A DNA stretch of 64,000 bases from Chitinimonas arctica (GTDB lineage Bacteria; Pseudomonadota; Gammaproteobacteria; Burkholderiales; Chitinimonadaceae): positions 1,426,001-1,490,000 of the forward strand of contig NZ_CP041730.1 in NCBI RefSeq assembly GCF_007431345.1. Reading direction: 5' to 3'. How positions within the stretch are numbered: the first letter of the stretch is position 1; each line of letters begins with the position of its first letter. Shown in pieces: positions 26,065 through 36,582 of the stretch. The notes under the pieces were generated by a model, which ran no database searches, was not told the origin of the DNA, and was given only the letters and a program-made list of their open reading frames with translations. Made by a program: the position numbers and the translations under genes.

Positions 26065-26129
26065 ACCCTACGGACTTAAAATCTCTCGACCGCAAGGTTG
26101 TGCCGGTTCGACCCCGGCTCCGGGCACCA
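26065..26129 (+). pseudogene. tRNA-Leu(UAA) 3' fragment
   Basis: The GGACTTAAAATC anticodon region, a CGCAAG variable-loop segment, the T-arm GCCGGTTCGACCCCGGC and the acceptor end CCGGGCACCA match bacterial tRNA-Leu(UAA). The anticodon stem has mismatches and the 5' half is missing, so it is not functional. Just upstream, 26027-26046 shares TGGCGGCAAG-CA-TGATT with the other tRNA-like fragment at about 24806. Confidence 0.6.
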
Positions 26130-26150
26130 GCTTTAAAAACAAAGATTTAA

Positions 26151-28454
26151 TCAAAAAAGCGCGGCCGCACTTCCCGTCTTTTCTGCTTCGCCATGCTGGC
26201 CTTGCTTCGCAAAGTTTCGGCTCAAGTCTTCCGCTTCCGCCAAGCGCAAGGCACCATCACGTGCGGCCTGCCATTGCGAGTGTAGCCGATGGGATAAGCC
26301 GCCATGGATGGCTTTACTTATCGCCTTGCATACTTTGTCCTGACAATCCTTCGCCAGATTTTCGTTCTTCTCCAGATCCGTACGAAGCTGAACCATATTG
26401 AGTGAATAAGCCGTCTTCTTTTTATTCCACCACCATTTTCGTTCTTCCACATGCTCTTGTTTTTCCAGATAGCGTTCACCCATACTATCTTTGTCGAATG
26501 CCTTGCCTCTTTGCTTGATAACCAATTCTTGCACAAGATGCTGCTGGACTTCTCCATCGAGACCTTCGGATTCGGACATCGCCAGCAATTTCTGCATTTT
26601 CTGGCCTAAACCCAGCCTTTCAAAAGTATCGACCTCCTCTCGCCAAAGGCTTGTTTTTCCCGGCTCAGACTTGGCATGCATCAGCGAAATATAGCTACTT
26701 AAAGCCACACTATCAGTACTGAGCAGGACTTTATCGATAAGGAAATTGAACTCGGCATCTTTTATCAATTCTTGCATTACAACATTCATTTGCTTTTCAT
26801 GACCCTGGCGATATAGTCGCTGAATCGCGGCATTGGCCAAATTGCGTAAATCCGGCTCCTCCCCATTCGGGTATTTAGCTTTAATTTTTCCCAACTCTTT
26901 CGAGATATCGTTCCATATCACGCGCTGCATTGATCGCTCGCGAATCTCGGAGATGGATATCGCAGCCGCTTCGAACGAGGGGGCAGAGAGCACTACTTCC
27001 GCAATCGCATCCATCTCTCTCTGCTCATAGCCGAAGTAACGTTCGCCTAGCGCCTGCGTCCGCATCTTGGTGACAATGGCGAGGATGGTCAAGCCGCCAC
27101 CGGTAAGCAGGAAGGGTAGGCCGAAACCGATCAGCGGTCCGCCCAATAGCATCAGGACTTGCCCCGCCGACAGTACAAGGTTGGCTACGATGCCACCCAC
27201 GATATTCAGGATATTCTGCGTACCCAGGCGGGCAAACAAATCGGTCTTGGTGGCTTTGTCCAGGCAGGAGCCCGCAATGATCTTCTTTTGCGCGGCCAGG
27301 CCGATCTGCTTTTTAACACCCCAGCCGGCTAGCGCCACGCCATATAGCGCCACGGCGGCCTGCCCTACCCCCATGGCAAGATGGCCACCCAGACCAAGCA
27401 CGCCCGCTGCACCTTGGGCGCCCGTTCCGAGGGAGAAATTCGCCAGGGCCGACCCGCCGGCGGCATCGGCCGCCGCTGTGGCCACCAGACTTTGGGCGCA
27501 GGAAGTCGCGACAAAGTTCGCCAGTGCGCCTGCCTGGTAGAGCAGCACGCCACCCAGCATGGCATGCGCCCCCAGCACAAGGGCGGGGGTTGCACGGTAC
27601 TTCACTGCGCTCAATAGATGCTGGTCCAGGCCAGACTTGAAATTCGCCAGCGCATGCAAGACCCCTAGCCGCCGGTTCTCGTCACCCGCATTGTTTGACA
27701 ACCGTTTAAGGTTGGTGAGCAGGTAAGTGCACATCTTGGCGTCGGAGATGTCTTTCAGATCCTTTTCCAAATCGGGTTCAATCAATTGAATAGCCTCAAT
27801 CAGCGCCCCCCTGGCCCCGTTAAGTGACTCGATACCGTCGAGATAGCCCCGCTTCGCGTCCGCAAGTTCGTCGCGCGACCCGGTTGCGCCGAGATTTACC
27901 AAGGGCAGTATCAGGGGATAGAACACGAAAGCTTGCAGTATTGCGCTGCCATGCTGGGATAGACCGCTGCCCTGAAAAATATTGGCCAGGTCATCGAAAC
28001 CGTCGATGACGAAGCCGGGAGTGGTCGCGTCTACGCCTGTCCCTTCCGTGAGCGGGCGTATGCCTACCGTACGCTGCGGCTTTCCATGCCTGGCGTATTT
28101 TATAAAGGTGGGCCAGTTCCTGGGATCGAACGGGGATCCGGCCACCTTGACGAAGCGCGGCTTGTCGGGCGCCTTGTTCTGCTCGGTCGACTTGCCAACT
28201 TCAACCTGGCTCGATTGCGGGCAGGCTTCTGGTTGGCCAGCTTTTACCTTCAAGTCATTTTTGTAAATCGATTTATTTCTAATAGCATCCTTACTACTGC
28301 GATGCATATTTTCAGTATATTCACGCGTCCCTACTCCAGACTCGTCCAAGTGTGGTTCTTCCGGATGCTTCGCTATCTCCTGACCAGCTTCCTTTATTCC
28401 AGATTCTCTATGAGCCGATGAGGAAAAAAAATGAATGCTACGAAATATAAGCAT
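26151..28454 (-). CDS. Large protein with central hydrophobic block, possible effector
   Basis: 767 aa, unknown family. Residues 1-110 are Ser/Lys/Glu-rich and look disordered, with no signal peptide. Residues about 115-290 are helical. Residues about 290-460 hold four or more Ala/Gly/Leu-rich hydrophobic helices, and 470-767 are charged helices likely to form coiled coils. This plan resembles type III translocators and membrane-targeted effectors, but no type III genes are in the window, so that is only inference. An internal ATG near residue 50 is an alternative start. It lies directly beside the tRNA-Leu fragment, inside the accessory islet. Confidence 0.6.
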   Translation of the reverse strand: MLIFRSIHFFSSSAHRESGIKEAGQEIAKHPEEPHLDESGVGTREYTENMHRSSKDAIRNKSIYKNDLKVKAGQPEACPQSSQVEVGKSTEQNKAPDKPRFVKVAGSPFDPRNWPTFIKYARHGKPQRTVGIRPLTEGTGVDATTPGFVIDGFDDLANIFQGSGLSQHGSAILQAFVFYPLILPLVNLGATGSRDELADAKRGYLDGIESLNGARGALIEAIQLIEPDLEKDLKDISDAKMCTYLLTNLKRLSNNAGDENRRLGVLHALANFKSGLDQHLLSAVKYRATPALVLGAHAMLGGVLLYQAGALANFVATSCAQSLVATAAADAAGGSALANFSLGTGAQGAAGVLGLGGHLAMGVGQAAVALYGVALAGWGVKKQIGLAAQKKIIAGSCLDKATKTDLFARLGTQNILNIVGGIVANLVLSAGQVLMLLGGPLIGFGLPFLLTGGGLTILAIVTKMRTQALGERYFGYEQREMDAIAEVVLSAPSFEAAAISISEIRERSMQRVIWNDISKELGKIKAKYPNGEEPDLRNLANAAIQRLYRQGHEKQMNVVMQELIKDAEFNFLIDKVLLSTDSVALSSYISLMHAKSEPGKTSLWREEVDTFERLGLGQKMQKLLAMSESEGLDGEVQQHLVQELVIKQRGKAFDKDSMGERYLEKQEHVEERKWWWNKKKTAYSLNMVQLRTDLEKNENLAKDCQDKVCKAISKAIHGGLSHRLHSQWQAARDGALRLAEAEDLSRNFAKQGQHGEAEKTGSAAALF

Positions 28455-28851
28455 AGTATGACCAAGAAATTTATTTAAATCGGAGCGAGATTTACGCTAC
28501 GTAATTGCCGAAAGCATGGTAAAGCTCAATAAACGATAACAATAATCATTCACATATAAAAAGACTACCTCTACTCAAAATCGTTCCCATCCTGGGTACG
28601 ACATTGTGCAGGCTATGCTCATTCCCACTTCCGCCATAAGAAGCGCTTCGCTCATACGTCGGCAGCCTATCGCAGCGACTTAGTCCAGATGCGTTGCGAT
28701 AGGTTCCACCGATAACGCGCGCGGACTAGCGCCCCAGCCTGCTTTATCGGTGTTCCCAACGAGGGGGCAAGTGCGGTCGGACGCTTTAGCTCCGCTACCA
28801 CCGCGCCGAATCCGCTTGCATCCCGCCACGGGCTGCTAAGATGAGTGAACG
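28455..28851. other. Intergenic DNA between islet and cheR
   Basis: About 400 bp. The first 120 bases are AT-rich and should contain the promoter of the 767-aa gene. The later part returns to GC-rich core-like DNA. A five-codon frame (28841-28855) overlaps the cheR start. No other gene seen. Confidence 0.5.
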
Positions 28852-29715
28852 ATGAAAGACGCCAGACTCCCCTTTTCGCCCGTTGCCGGCAATACGATGC
28901 CGGCCAATCGTGAATTCAAATTCACTCAGCAGGATTTCGAGCGCGTCAAAAAGCTGATTTACGATTATGCCGGCATCGCCCTGAACGACAGCAAGCACGA
29001 TATGGTCTATGGCCGCCTGGCCAAGCGGTTGCGGGCGCATGGCTTTACCACCTTCCAGGAATACCTGGTACTGCTGGAACGCGGCAATGAAGCGGAGTGG
29101 GAGGCGTTCATCAATTCGTTGACCACCAACTTGACCTCATTTTTTCGCGAGTCGCACCACTTCCCGGTCTTGCTCGACCATTTGCGCGCCAACAAGGCAT
29201 TTGGCACGCTCAATATCTGGTGTTCGGCCGCTTCCACCGGCGAGGAGCCGTGGTCGCTCGCCATCACGGCAGCGGAGGCCTTTGATTCCTTGCGGCCACC
29301 GGTGCGCATTATTTCCACCGACCTGGACACCAATGTCCTGAAGACCGGCCAGGCAGGCATCTATAGCGCAGAGAAGGTGGAGAAGTTGACACCGGCGCAA
29401 CTAAGCCGCTTTTTCATCAAACGCTCCGACGGCCAGTTCGAGATTCGGGCGGAATTGCGCGAGATGATGACCTTTCGCCGCCAGAACCTGATTGACCCGA
29501 GCTGGTCCTTGCGCGCCCCCATCGATGCCATCTTTTGCCGCAACGTAATGATCTATTTCGATCGCGCTACCCAGCTGAAGATACTGGAACGCTTCGCCCC
29601 GCTGCTACGCCCCAATGGCCTGTTGTTCGTCGGCCACTCCGAGAACCTTTACCACGCTTCCCATCTGTTCAAGCTACGCGGCAAGACCGTGTACGAACTG
29701 GAAAAGCCCAAGTAA
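28852..29715 (+). CDS. cheR: CheR-type protein-glutamate methyltransferase
   Basis: 287 aa. An N-terminal helical CheR domain (about residues 22-75) precedes the SAM-binding domain with WCSAASTGEEPWSLAI (about 124-139) and the conserved IDAIFCRNVMIYFD (about 224-237). It should transfer methyl groups from SAM to glutamates of chemoreceptors. No receptor, CheB or CheA gene is next to it, so it may serve a cluster elsewhere. A bidirectional terminator follows at once. Confidence 0.93.
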   Translation: MKDARLPFSPVAGNTMPANREFKFTQQDFERVKKLIYDYAGIALNDSKHDMVYGRLAKRLRAHGFTTFQEYLVLLERGNEAEWEAFINSLTTNLTSFFRESHHFPVLLDHLRANKAFGTLNIWCSAASTGEEPWSLAITAAEAFDSLRPPVRIISTDLDTNVLKTGQAGIYSAEKVEKLTPAQLSRFFIKRSDGQFEIRAELREMMTFRRQNLIDPSWSLRAPIDAIFCRNVMIYFDRATQLKILERFAPLLRPNGLLFVGHSENLYHASHLFKLRGKTVYELEKPK

Positions 29716-29742
29716 AAAAAGCGCCACGAAGGCGCTTTTTTT
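29714..29742. terminator. Bidirectional terminator between cheR and ppiD
   Basis: An A-run, GCGCC, loop ACGAA, GGCGC and a T-run of seven: works for both converging genes. The same GCC-ACGAA-GGC core recurs in the clpX terminator. Confidence 0.9.
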
Positions 29743-29754
29743 ACGGTGACGCGA

Positions 29755-31563
29755 TCAACGCATCTGTACGTTTTGCTGCTTGCGCAATTGCGCCAGATAA
29801 GCCACCAGGGCTTCCTCGCCAGCCAGTTTCTGCAGGGTCTGCGGCATATTCTTGACCATCTCGGGTGGCAGCGCTTGCTGCGCAGCCTTGCCTACGCGGA
29901 ACAGCACGTAGTTGTCCTTGCCTTCCACGCCGGTATAAGCGGGCAGCTTGGCGCCGGGCAGGCCAAAGATCGCATCGACCGCAGGCTTTTCCAGCCCTTC
30001 GGGACGCATACGGCTGACGACCGCGGTGGCCGCCCACTCGTAGCCCGCCGTATTACCTGCCTGCAGGGCGGCCAGCGCCTTCTTGCCTTCCGCCTGGGCC
30101 AGCTTGACGGCACGTTCGCGCTTGAGCTGCTCGCCGATCTTGGCCGTCACATCGGCCAGGGGCAGTTGCCGGGCAGCCTCGTGCGCCAGGATGCGGGCGG
30201 AGACCAGGGTGCCGGGCGCGACTTCAACGGCTTCGCTGTTGTGCTTCTTCTTCAATACATCGTCGCCGAACACCGCTTCGCGCAGCTTGGCCTGGTTCAG
30301 CATCGGGTCGGCGCTGGCTTCGCGGGTAAGCCAGTCGCTTTCACGCACCGTCAGCTTGAATGCCGTCGCGGCGCCCTGCAGACTGTCCCCTTGCTGGTAG
30401 ACCATATCGGAGAACTTCTCGGCTTCCGCGGCGAAGCGCTTTTGCGCCGCTTCCTGCCGCAAGCGCTGTTCGATAACCGGCTTCAGTTCTTCCAGGGTCT
30501 TGGTCCGGATATTTTCCACTTGCAGGATGTGATAACCGAATTCGGTCTCCACCACGCCGCTCAGCTCGCCCTTGGCCAGCTTGAACGCAGCCGCATCGAA
30601 AGCCTTGACCATGGCACCCCGGGGGAAATATCCCAAGTCACCGCCCTGAACGGCCGAACCGGTATCCTCGGAGTTTTGCTTGGCCAGCTCGGCGAAACGC
30701 GCGGGTTCCTGTTTGACTTGGGCAAGCAGCTGATCGATCTTTTGCCGGGCAGCGGTACGGACTTCCTTGCTGGCCTTCGGATCAGCCTTGATCAGGATAT
30801 GGCGCACTTGGCGCTCTTCAGCTGCCAGATCGCGTTGATTTTTGTCGTAATAGGCCTGGATTGCCGCCGGCTCCAGTTCCACCGAGCGGGCGAGTTCCTC
30901 GCGTGACAACACCAGGTAGGCTAGCTTGACGCGCTCCGGCATGCGGAATTCGGCTTGGTGGCCATCGTAGTATTGTTTGATCTCGGCCGGGGTAACCGTA
31001 GCCTGGGCAAGGAAGCGATCCGGCGAAAATAGCAGAGGCGTGACTTCGCGCGCCTCGGTCAGTGCCTGCAACAGCCGCTCGCCGGTCTGCTGGGAGTGGA
31101 TGCTGCTGAGCGATAGCGCGCCGGCCAGGCGACGGGTGCGCAAATCATCGGTCAGCCGCGATTCCAATTGCGCCGGCGTCATTTGCCGTTGGGAAAGAAA
31201 CTGCTTGTAGCGCTCCAGGCTGAAACGGCCATCTTCGCCCTTGAAGGCCTCGACCTTCTGAATCTCGGCGCGTAGCTGATCTTCGCTGACGCCGACATTG
31301 AGCTTCTTGCCCTCATTGGCCAGCAACTGCTGCTGGATCAGGTCCTGCAACAGCTGCGGCCTGGCTGTTTCCGCCACGGCCTGCCCGCCATTGGCCATCG
31401 CCAGGTCGCGCTCGGTAATCTCGACGTCGCCAACCTTGGCGACATACGTTGCTTGTCCATTAGGCTCATAGGTCGCCATACCACCGCCGACCATCAAACC
31501 GAGGACCACCAAGCCAAGCGCAACACCTACTGCCCGGCGGTTGTTCTGCACGAATTCAAACAT
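29755..31563 (-). CDS. ppiD: Periplasmic chaperone / prolyl isomerase PpiD
   Basis: 602 aa starting at the ATG at 31563 (MFEFVQNNRR), with a single membrane anchor at about residues 12-32. A SurA-like N-terminal helical domain follows, then one parvulin domain (about 255-355, starting QVRHILIKAD and ending EFGYHILQVE) and a C-terminal helical part. It assists folding of exported proteins leaving the Sec channel. Placement after lon and hupB is the usual proteobacterial order. Confidence 0.93.
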   Translation of the reverse strand: MFEFVQNNRRAVGVALGLVVLGLMVGGGMATYEPNGQATYVAKVGDVEITERDLAMANGGQAVAETARPQLLQDLIQQQLLANEGKKLNVGVSEDQLRAEIQKVEAFKGEDGRFSLERYKQFLSQRQMTPAQLESRLTDDLRTRRLAGALSLSSIHSQQTGERLLQALTEAREVTPLLFSPDRFLAQATVTPAEIKQYYDGHQAEFRMPERVKLAYLVLSREELARSVELEPAAIQAYYDKNQRDLAAEERQVRHILIKADPKASKEVRTAARQKIDQLLAQVKQEPARFAELAKQNSEDTGSAVQGGDLGYFPRGAMVKAFDAAAFKLAKGELSGVVETEFGYHILQVENIRTKTLEELKPVIEQRLRQEAAQKRFAAEAEKFSDMVYQQGDSLQGAATAFKLTVRESDWLTREASADPMLNQAKLREAVFGDDVLKKKHNSEAVEVAPGTLVSARILAHEAARQLPLADVTAKIGEQLKRERAVKLAQAEGKKALAALQAGNTAGYEWAATAVVSRMRPEGLEKPAVDAIFGLPGAKLPAYTGVEGKDNYVLFRVGKAAQQALPPEMVKNMPQTLQKLAGEEALVAYLAQLRKQQNVQMR

Positions 31564-31612
31564 CGGGACGCCTCTCCATACCCAGCGGGCGGATGGTTCA
31601 TAATCGGACAAC

Positions 31613-31646
31613 AAAAAAAAGGGTGAACTTGGCGTTCACCCTTTTT
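31613..31646 (-). terminator. Terminator of the tRNA-Val/tRNA-Asp transcript
   Basis: GGGTGAAC pairs with GTTCACCC around a 5-base loop and ends in eight U on the minus strand, directly after tRNA-Asp. Confidence 0.88.
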
Positions 31647-31649
31647 GTC

Positions 31650-31726
31650 TGGCGGAGCGGACGGGACTCGAACCCGCGACCCCCGGCGTGACAGGCCGGT
31701 ATTCTAACCAACTGAACTACCGCTCC
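31650..31726 (-). tRNA. tRNA-Asp(GUC)
   Basis: 77 nt including encoded CCA. Acceptor GGAGCGG pairs with CCGCTCC; the anticodon loop CTGTCAC gives GUC. All arms are intact. It shares a transcript with tRNA-Val upstream. Confidence 0.97.
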
Positions 31727-31771
31727 GATTTCCGTCGGGCCAATCGGGACCGATTGGCAACGGGTGTAACT

Positions 31772-31847
31772 TGGTGGGTGGTGACGGGGTCGAACCGCCG
31801 ACATTCTGCGTGTAAGGCAGACGCTCTACCGACTGAGCTAACCACCC
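31772..31847 (-). tRNA. tRNA-Val(UAC)
   Basis: 76 nt with encoded CCA. Acceptor GGGTGGT pairs with ACCACCC; the anticodon loop CTTACAC gives UAC. It lies 45 bp upstream of tRNA-Asp on the same strand. Confidence 0.97.
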
Positions 31848-31906
31848 TTTTTGCCACCTGAAGCATTCGAAAAATCCGTTGAAGATTTCTCGATCAAGGA
31901 AGCCAG

Positions 31907-32179
31907 CTATTGTACGGCATCCTTTAGAGATTTACCAGCACGAAATTTAGGTTGTTTTGCAGCCTTGATCTTGATGGTCGCTCCGGTACGCGGATTGCGG
32001 CCACTTCGCGCACTTCGCTCACCCACATAAAAAGTACCAAAGCCAACTAGCGTCACCATCTCGCCGCCCTTGAGAGTCTTGGTCACAGCAGCAATGGTTG
32101 CATCCAGTGCTTTTCCTGCTGCGGCTTTCGAAATCTCGGCTTCGGCGGCGATGGCGTCAATCAGTTCCGACTTATTCAC
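31907..32179 (-). CDS. hupB: DNA-binding protein HU-beta
   Basis: 90 aa starting at GTG (MNKSELIDAIA). It has the full HU fold: N-terminal helices, GFGTFYVGERSARSGRNPRTG around the beta arm with the DNA-intercalating Pro, and a basic end. Histone-like dimer that bends DNA. Lies between lon and the tRNA pair, the normal order. Confidence 0.97.
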   Translation of the reverse strand: MNKSELIDAIAAEAEISKAAAGKALDATIAAVTKTLKGGEMVTLVGFGTFYVGERSARSGRNPRTGATIKIKAAKQPKFRAGKSLKDAVQ

Positions 32180-32554
32180 TTAGTATCCCCTTTCGGTTGA
32201 TAGGATGAGCAACAGCGGTCATTCGCTTCAGCGTTATAGCAAGTGGATTTTTCGCATGTCAAGCGCGAACCCGCGTCGCTGCTGGATTTCCGGGGTATTT
32301 GTGCCGTTTTGGATTTAATCTACCCATCGTGACAAATAACACTGTTTTTACGCAACGCCCGGTGTGATCCCACAAGACCAAGGACCCCACCGACGCATCG
32401 CAGACTACCCCCTCCGTTTTCCCGCTTCAAAGCCGAAAGTGATACTTCCACCACCGAAACACCGCGCCCGCACTCATCATGCTCCCCTTCATGCGGGACG
32501 CTGGCCATACCTGTCGGGAGTGGCCGAGAACCTGCGCTGGCCCCCGGTAAAACT
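32180..32554. other. Intergenic DNA between lon and hupB
   Basis: No gene. It should carry the hupB promoter near 32200-32290. The rest is GC-rich with short frames on both strands that show no protein features. The lon terminator lies at its far end. Confidence 0.6.
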
Positions 32555-32579
32555 CCCCTCCCGCCAACACCGGGAGGGG
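32555..32579 (-). terminator. lon terminator
   Basis: CCCCTCCCG and CGGGAGGGG form a 9-bp stem with a 7-base loop, followed on the minus strand by AGTTTT, 16 bases past the lon stop. Confidence 0.75.
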
Positions 32580-32595
32580 CTTGCAGCCTACTTGC

Positions 32596-35025
32596 TCAAT
32601 GCTTGGTCGGCGTCGTGCTGGGCGCCACCGGCGGCGTGGCCGGCGCGGCAGCGGTCGTGTCCGCCGCCACCGCAAGCTCCGTACTGCGCGGTACCGGCTG
32701 GCGCTCCAATGCCAGGGCCAACACCTGGTCTATCCACTTGACCGGGTGGATCTCCAGCTTTTGCTTGATATTGTCAGGGATCTCGACCAGATCCTTGGTA
32801 TTGCCATCGGGAATCAGTACATGCTTGATACCGCCACGATGGGCAGCCAGCAGCTTCTCCTTCAAACCACCGATGGGTAGCACTTCCCCACGCAGGGTGA
32901 TCTCACCGGTCATCGCCACATCGGCACGTACCGGGATGCCGGTCAGTACCGACACCATGGACGTGGTGATGGCGATACCCGCCGAAGGGCCGTCCTTGGG
33001 GGTTGCACCCTCGGGCAAATGGATATGGATATCGTGCTTTTGGTAAAAGTCGGTATCTATCCCCAAGCTTTCGGCGCGGCTGCGTACCACCGACAAGGCG
33101 GCCTGGATGGATTCCTGCATCACGTCACCCAAGGTGCCGGTGGTGATCATCTTGCCCTTGCCCGGCAAGGATACGGCTTCGATGGTCAGCAACTCGCCAC
33201 CCACCTCGGTCCAGGCCAAACCCGTCACCTGGCCTACCTGGTTGTTTTCCTCAGCCAGGCCATAGGTGAATTTCTGCACGCCGAGATACTTGTCCAGGTT
33301 CTTGGCGGTCACCGTTACCCGCTTGTCCGAAGGCTTGAGCAGCAAAGCCTTGACCACCTTGCGGCAGATACGCGCCACTTCGCGATCCAGGCTGCGAACG
33401 CCGGCCTCGCGGGTGTAGAAGCGCACGATATCGCGCAGGGCGGACTCCTGGATAACCAGCTCGTTCTCCTTCAGGCCGTTCGCGGTCATCTGCTTGGGCA
33501 CCAGGTATTTCTCGGCGATGTTGACCTTCTCGTCTTCCGTGTAGCCGGCCAGGCGGATGATTTCCATCCGGTCCAGCAGCGCCGCCGGGATATTCAACGA
33601 ATTGGCGGTGGCGACGAACATGACATCCGACAAATCGTAATCCACTTCCAGATAGTGATCGCTGAAAGCATGGTTCTGTGCCGGGTCCAGCACTTCCAGC
33701 AGGGCCGAGGAGGGGTCGCCACGGAAATCGGCGCCCATCTTGTCCACCTCGTCCAGCAGGAAGAGCGGGTTCTTCACGCCGGCCTTGCTCATGCTCTGCA
33801 GGATCTTGCCCGGCATGGAGCCGATGTAGGTCCGGCGATGGCCGCGAATCTCGGCCTCGTCGCGCACCCCGCCCAAAGCCATGCGGACGAACTTGCGATT
33901 GGTCGCGCGGGCAATGCTTTCACCCAGCGAGGTCTTGCCGACGCCGGGTGGCCCCACCAGGCACAGGATGGGAGCCTTGAGCTTGTCCACACGCTGTTGC
34001 ACGGCGAGATACTCGACGATCCGCTCCTTCACTTTGTCCAGACCATAATGATCCGTATCCAGGACGGTTTCGGCTTCTGCCAAGTTCTTACTGATTTTCG
34101 TCTTCTTCTTCCAGGGAAGACCGATCAGCGTATCGATATAGTTGCGCACCACGGTGGCCTCGGCCGACATGGGCGACATCATCTTCAGCTTTTTCAGCTC
34201 GGCATCCGCCTTGGCCTTGGCGTCCTTGGACAAACCGGCGGCCTTGATGCGGGTTTCCAGCTCGTCCAGCTCGGCGCCTTCCTCGATCTCGCCCAGTTCT
34301 TTCTGGATGGCCTTGACCTGCTCGTTCAGGTAGTACTCGCGCTGGCTTTTTTCCATCTGGCGCTTTACCCGGCCACGGATGCGCTTTTCGACCTGCAGGA
34401 TGTCCAGCTCGGATTCCAATTGCTTGAGCAAATGTTCCAGCCGCTCGCCGACCGGGAACATTTCCAGGATTTCCTGCTTTTGTTCCAGCTTCAGCGGCAG
34501 ATGCGCGGCGATGGTATCGGCCAGGCGACCCGCACGCTCGATCCCGGACAGCGAGGTCAATACCTCGGGCGGGATCTTCTTGTTCAATTTGACGAACTGG
34601 TCGAACTGGCCCAGCAGCGCCCGGCGCATGGCTTCGGTTTCGGTATCTTCGGCCACGTCCATGGGTACCGGCTTGGCGGTCACGGTGAAATGGCCTTCCT
34701 CCTCGGTGATCTGCTCCACCAGGGCGCGCTGGCTACCCTCCACCAGCACCTTGACCGTACCGTCCGGCAGTTTCAGCATCTGCAGGATGGTGGCAACCGT
34801 GCCGATATCGTACATGTCGGCAGCGACCGGTTCGTCCTTGGCGGCATTCTTCTGCGCCAGCAGCAGGATCTGCTTGCCGGCTTCCATGGCCGCTTCCAGC
34901 GCGCGTATGGACTTGGGACGGCCCACGAACAGGGGGATGACCATATAGGGAAAGACCACCACATCGCGCAGAGGCAGAAGCGGCATGTCGATCGGTTGTG
35001 CGGGCAGTTCGGTATGCTGGGACAT
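32596..35025 (-). CDS. lon: ATP-dependent protease Lon
   Basis: 809 aa from the ATG at 35025. A LAN substrate domain starts at residue 14, then a coiled coil, the AAA+ module with Walker A GPPGVGKTSLG and Walker B LFLLDEVDKM, and the protease domain with the catalytic Ser in KDGPSAGIAI and the Lys near 735. It degrades damaged and regulatory proteins in the cytoplasm. The tail after about 785 is Ala/Thr/Pro-rich. It follows clpX with its own leader region. Confidence 0.97.
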   Translation of the reverse strand: MSQHTELPAQPIDMPLLPLRDVVVFPYMVIPLFVGRPKSIRALEAAMEAGKQILLLAQKNAAKDEPVAADMYDIGTVATILQMLKLPDGTVKVLVEGSQRALVEQITEEEGHFTVTAKPVPMDVAEDTETEAMRRALLGQFDQFVKLNKKIPPEVLTSLSGIERAGRLADTIAAHLPLKLEQKQEILEMFPVGERLEHLLKQLESELDILQVEKRIRGRVKRQMEKSQREYYLNEQVKAIQKELGEIEEGAELDELETRIKAAGLSKDAKAKADAELKKLKMMSPMSAEATVVRNYIDTLIGLPWKKKTKISKNLAEAETVLDTDHYGLDKVKERIVEYLAVQQRVDKLKAPILCLVGPPGVGKTSLGESIARATNRKFVRMALGGVRDEAEIRGHRRTYIGSMPGKILQSMSKAGVKNPLFLLDEVDKMGADFRGDPSSALLEVLDPAQNHAFSDHYLEVDYDLSDVMFVATANSLNIPAALLDRMEIIRLAGYTEDEKVNIAEKYLVPKQMTANGLKENELVIQESALRDIVRFYTREAGVRSLDREVARICRKVVKALLLKPSDKRVTVTAKNLDKYLGVQKFTYGLAEENNQVGQVTGLAWTEVGGELLTIEAVSLPGKGKMITTGTLGDVMQESIQAALSVVRSRAESLGIDTDFYQKHDIHIHLPEGATPKDGPSAGIAITTSMVSVLTGIPVRADVAMTGEITLRGEVLPIGGLKEKLLAAHRGGIKHVLIPDGNTKDLVEIPDNIKQKLEIHPVKWIDQVLALALERQPVPRSTELAVAADTTAAAPATPPVAPSTTPTKH

Positions 35026-35156
35026 GGAGTATCCAGTGCGAGAGTCGATGGCTGGAAGATGGGGGGGCGACACGCCGATTTCAATCGGTCACAGGACCAT
35101 CTTGAACGATATGCAGCCGGCTTCGCAACCAGGCGATGGAAAAAACCGGAAAAAAA

Positions 35157-35179
35157 GAAACCGCCACGAAGGCGGTTTC
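35157..35179 (-). terminator. clpX terminator
   Basis: GAAACCGCC, loop ACGAA, GGCGGTTTC, then a T-rich run on the minus strand, 33 bases after the clpX stop. Confidence 0.88.
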
Positions 35180-35211
35180 CATTGCCGAACGGCAGCGCAA
35201 TGATACTCGGC

Positions 35212-36486
<1,275 letters not shown>

Positions 36487-36582
36487 GGCAACCTCGCCAT
36501 TGCTAAGCGATCGCTCACGCGACCGTATTCGGAAAACCTGCGGACCGGCAGCGCCGGTCCGACGGGATGAAAGCCTACAAGC

